Part shown: positions 62,455 through 64,000 of the stretch, in pieces
Layout: each line of letters starts with the position of its first letter
How positions within the stretch are numbered: position 1 is the stretch's first letter
Source of the DNA: Opisthocomus hoazin
Lineage: Eukaryota; Chordata; Aves; Opisthocomiformes; Opisthocomidae
Direction of reading: 5' to 3'
DNA length: 64,000 bases
NCBI RefSeq assembly: GCF_030867145.1
Contig: NC_134414.1
Coordinates: 81,520,504 to 81,584,503 of the forward strand
Program-made: the position numbers and the translations under genes
The notes under the pieces: generated by a model
The model's input: the letters and a program-made list of their open reading frames with translations, nothing else
What the model was told of the DNA's origin: nothing
Databases searched by the model: none

Positions 62455-63228
62455 ATCTGCATGAAACTGTTATGTTAGCAAGATGAACTAAGTCCAGCTG
62501 CTGGAGAGCAGCTCTGCGGAGAGAGACCTGGGTGTCCTGCTGGACGACAGGTTAACCATGAGCCAGCAGTGTGCCCTGGCTGCCAAGAAAGCCAATGGGA
62601 TCCTGGGGTGCATCAAGAAGAGTGTGGCCAGCAGGACGAGGGAGGTTTTCCTTCCCCTCTACACTGCCCTGGTGAGGCCTCATCTGGAGTACTGTGTCCA
62701 GTTCTGGGCTCCCCAGTTCAAGAAAGGTGAAGAGCTACTGGAGAGAGTCCAGCGGAGGGCTACAAGGATGATGGGGGGACTGGAACATCTCCCCTACGAG
62801 GAGAGGCTGAGGGAGCTGGGCTTGTTCAGCCTGAAGAAGAGAAGGCTGCGAGGGGACCTAATATATACTTACAAATATTGGAAGGGTGGGTGTCAGGAGA
62901 ATGGGGCCAAGCTCTTTTCAGTGGTGCCCAGTGACAGGACAAGGGGCAATGGGCACAAACTGAGGCACAGGAAGTTCCGTCTGAACATGAGGAAGAACTT
63001 CTTCCCTCTGAGGGTGACGGAGCACTGGAACAGGCTGCCCAGGGAGGTTGTGGAGTCTCCTTCTCTGGAGATATTCAAGACCCGGCTGGACAAGGTCCTG
63101 TGCTGCCTGCTGTAGGTGACCCTGCTTCGGCAGGGGGGTTGGACTAGATGACCCACAGAGGTCCCTTCCAACCCCTACTATTCTGTGATTCTGTGATTCT
63201 GTGATTCTGTGATTCTGTGATTCTGTGA
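62455..63228 (+). repeat. Tandem duplication, copy 2: host flank plus 5'-truncated CR1
   Basis: This repeats the 61449 block, including the same roughly 40 bp of non-CR1 flank and the same CR1 truncation point. The open frame from 62558 to 63115 (185 codons) is the same CR1 ORF2 C-terminus. By eye I count about six substitutions in some 725 bp, including CTGGTGGAC to CTGCTGGAC, AGGAGGAAC to AGGAAGAAC and CCCGCCTGG to CCCGGCTGG. That is roughly 99% identity and implies a recent duplication. The tail is longer here, about six ATTCTGTG units (63180-63228) against about four. It is followed by unique sequence beginning AAAAAACACCACC. Confidence 0.92.
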
Positions 63229-64000
63229 AAAAACACCACCACCCGAGACTGATATTTGAAATGGCAATCAGAAGAGGCAACACAAGTTTAATGTATACGG
63301 TCTGGCAAAGCTGCATTCTGCTTCTTTAAGAATGCATTACATATTATGAGCTTTCCTATTACAATTTTATTGCAATATTCAAGGTGTACTCAGAAGATAC
63401 TATTAATTTTTTTAAATATGGGTTTATTTGTTTGCATCTTATTTTACAGTCACTCTTTCAGCCTCCAGTTTCACTTCCAAAATTAAAGCTAGTGATATTA
63501 CCATATCAAAGTTTAAAATTAATTTGCGTTGTGGGACATGCCCCTTGATCTAAAATACTTCATTTTAATGAGGACACTTAATTTTCTCTAATGGAATCAG
63601 GTTCCATTCACTTAATCCAAAACTACTTTCTGAAAGAGTTGTAAGCAGTACATTTTCTCAGCACGAGTCCTCCTAAGGGTTGTCTGCATGAGAAGACTGC
63701 AGCTACACAGCTAAACTGCTCAGATTGGTCTACTTACACCATTACAAAATGTTACTGAAGTTAACCATAATTGGGTGTGCCCCACTTCTGGATCAGTTTT
63801 ATTGAAGAGTTTTAAGTTTCCTAATGCAGACCAGGAACAGACAATAGAAAATCAGTTACTATTACAAGTATGTGCCAGGATGAAAAAGCTAAACGAAAAT
63901 TGTCCCACCTCCCAGAGCACGAGTATCTGAACCTGCACAGCCTGGAGTATGGCCACTTCCCACCACCATTTTTGTACAGCTTCCTTCTTCCCTTTGCCCT

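Larger units (their letters stand above)
33283..64000 (-). other. DHRSX: DHRSX last intron (its 5' end is outside the window)
   Basis: Everything right of the DHRSX acceptor should be intron unless an upstream exon lies here. I searched the minus strand for the family signatures expected upstream: the VDPGVVNT segment, AYAQSKLA with the catalytic Tyr and Lys, INNAGV, and the TGGTDGIG cofactor loop. None was found. The only GATCCTGG match (58142-58149) is in an unrelated context. The last intron is therefore inferred to be at least 30.7 kb. It is mostly AT-rich single-copy DNA. It holds a CR1 RT fragment (about 45.1 kb), an older CR1-like relic (about 52.1 kb), a duplicated CR1 (61.4-63.2 kb), and GC-richer patches at 43.0-43.7, 46.3-47.3 and 53.9-54.15 kb. 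Confidence 0.7.

Noticed and set aside
61534..63115. Two intact-looking 185-191 codon genes
   Set aside because: They are the C-terminal end of CR1 ORF2 in 5'-truncated LINE copies, not host genes.

Overview
The window is vertebrate, almost certainly avian, nuclear DNA. Four things support this: CR1 LINEs ending in the avian 8-bp tail repeats (ATTCTGTG/ATTCTATG)n, solo LTRs of a bird ERV family beginning TGTCCTGG, interspersed AT-rich non-coding sequence, and one spliced vertebrate exon. Nothing prokaryotic is present (no operons, CRISPR or ribosome binding sites), and most open frames are chance or repeat-derived.

The one gene I can support is DHRSX on the minus strand. Its last coding exon is at 33085-33282, read leftwards, with a good acceptor (TTCTGTAG) and a stop at 33085-33087. 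The encoded 65 residues match the C-terminus of this short-chain dehydrogenase, a polyprenol/dolichal oxidoreductase of the dolichol pathway. A candidate poly(A) signal lies about 240 nt beyond the stop. I could not find the preceding exon to the right, so 33283-64000 appears to be the last DHRSX intron (at least 30.7 kb). The left half (1 to about 32838) appears to be intergenic sequence downstream of the gene.

Layout. 1-12 kb: AT-rich DNA with a tRNA-like/SINE-like relic (about 3025-3240) and a minus-strand CR1 (5131-5692). 12.2-12.9 kb: a short dense CpG island next to a perfect 10-bp hairpin and a minus-strand TATA-like box. 17.4-20.2 kb: a repeat cluster with a minus-strand solo LTR with intact 5-bp target duplication, a (CCTCT)32 satellite, an old CR1 relic and a second solo LTR on the plus strand. 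21.4 kb: a G-quadruplex-type motif abutting (TTTTTG)n. 24.7 kb: a CR1 3' end. 33.1 kb: the DHRSX exon. 36.1 kb: a POU/homeodomain-type site cluster. 43.1 kb: the longest open frame (283 codons), unrecognised. 45.1 kb: an internal CR1 reverse-transcriptase fragment. 52.1 kb: an ancient CR1-like relic. 61.4-63.2 kb: a young tandem duplication of a CR1 copy plus host flank, separated by a fragment from a different CR1 subfamily.

I found no convincing new biological system. The points most worth a second look are the 1006-bp-period tandem duplication in the DHRSX intron, the isolated CpG island at 12.5 kb, and the paired solo LTRs.
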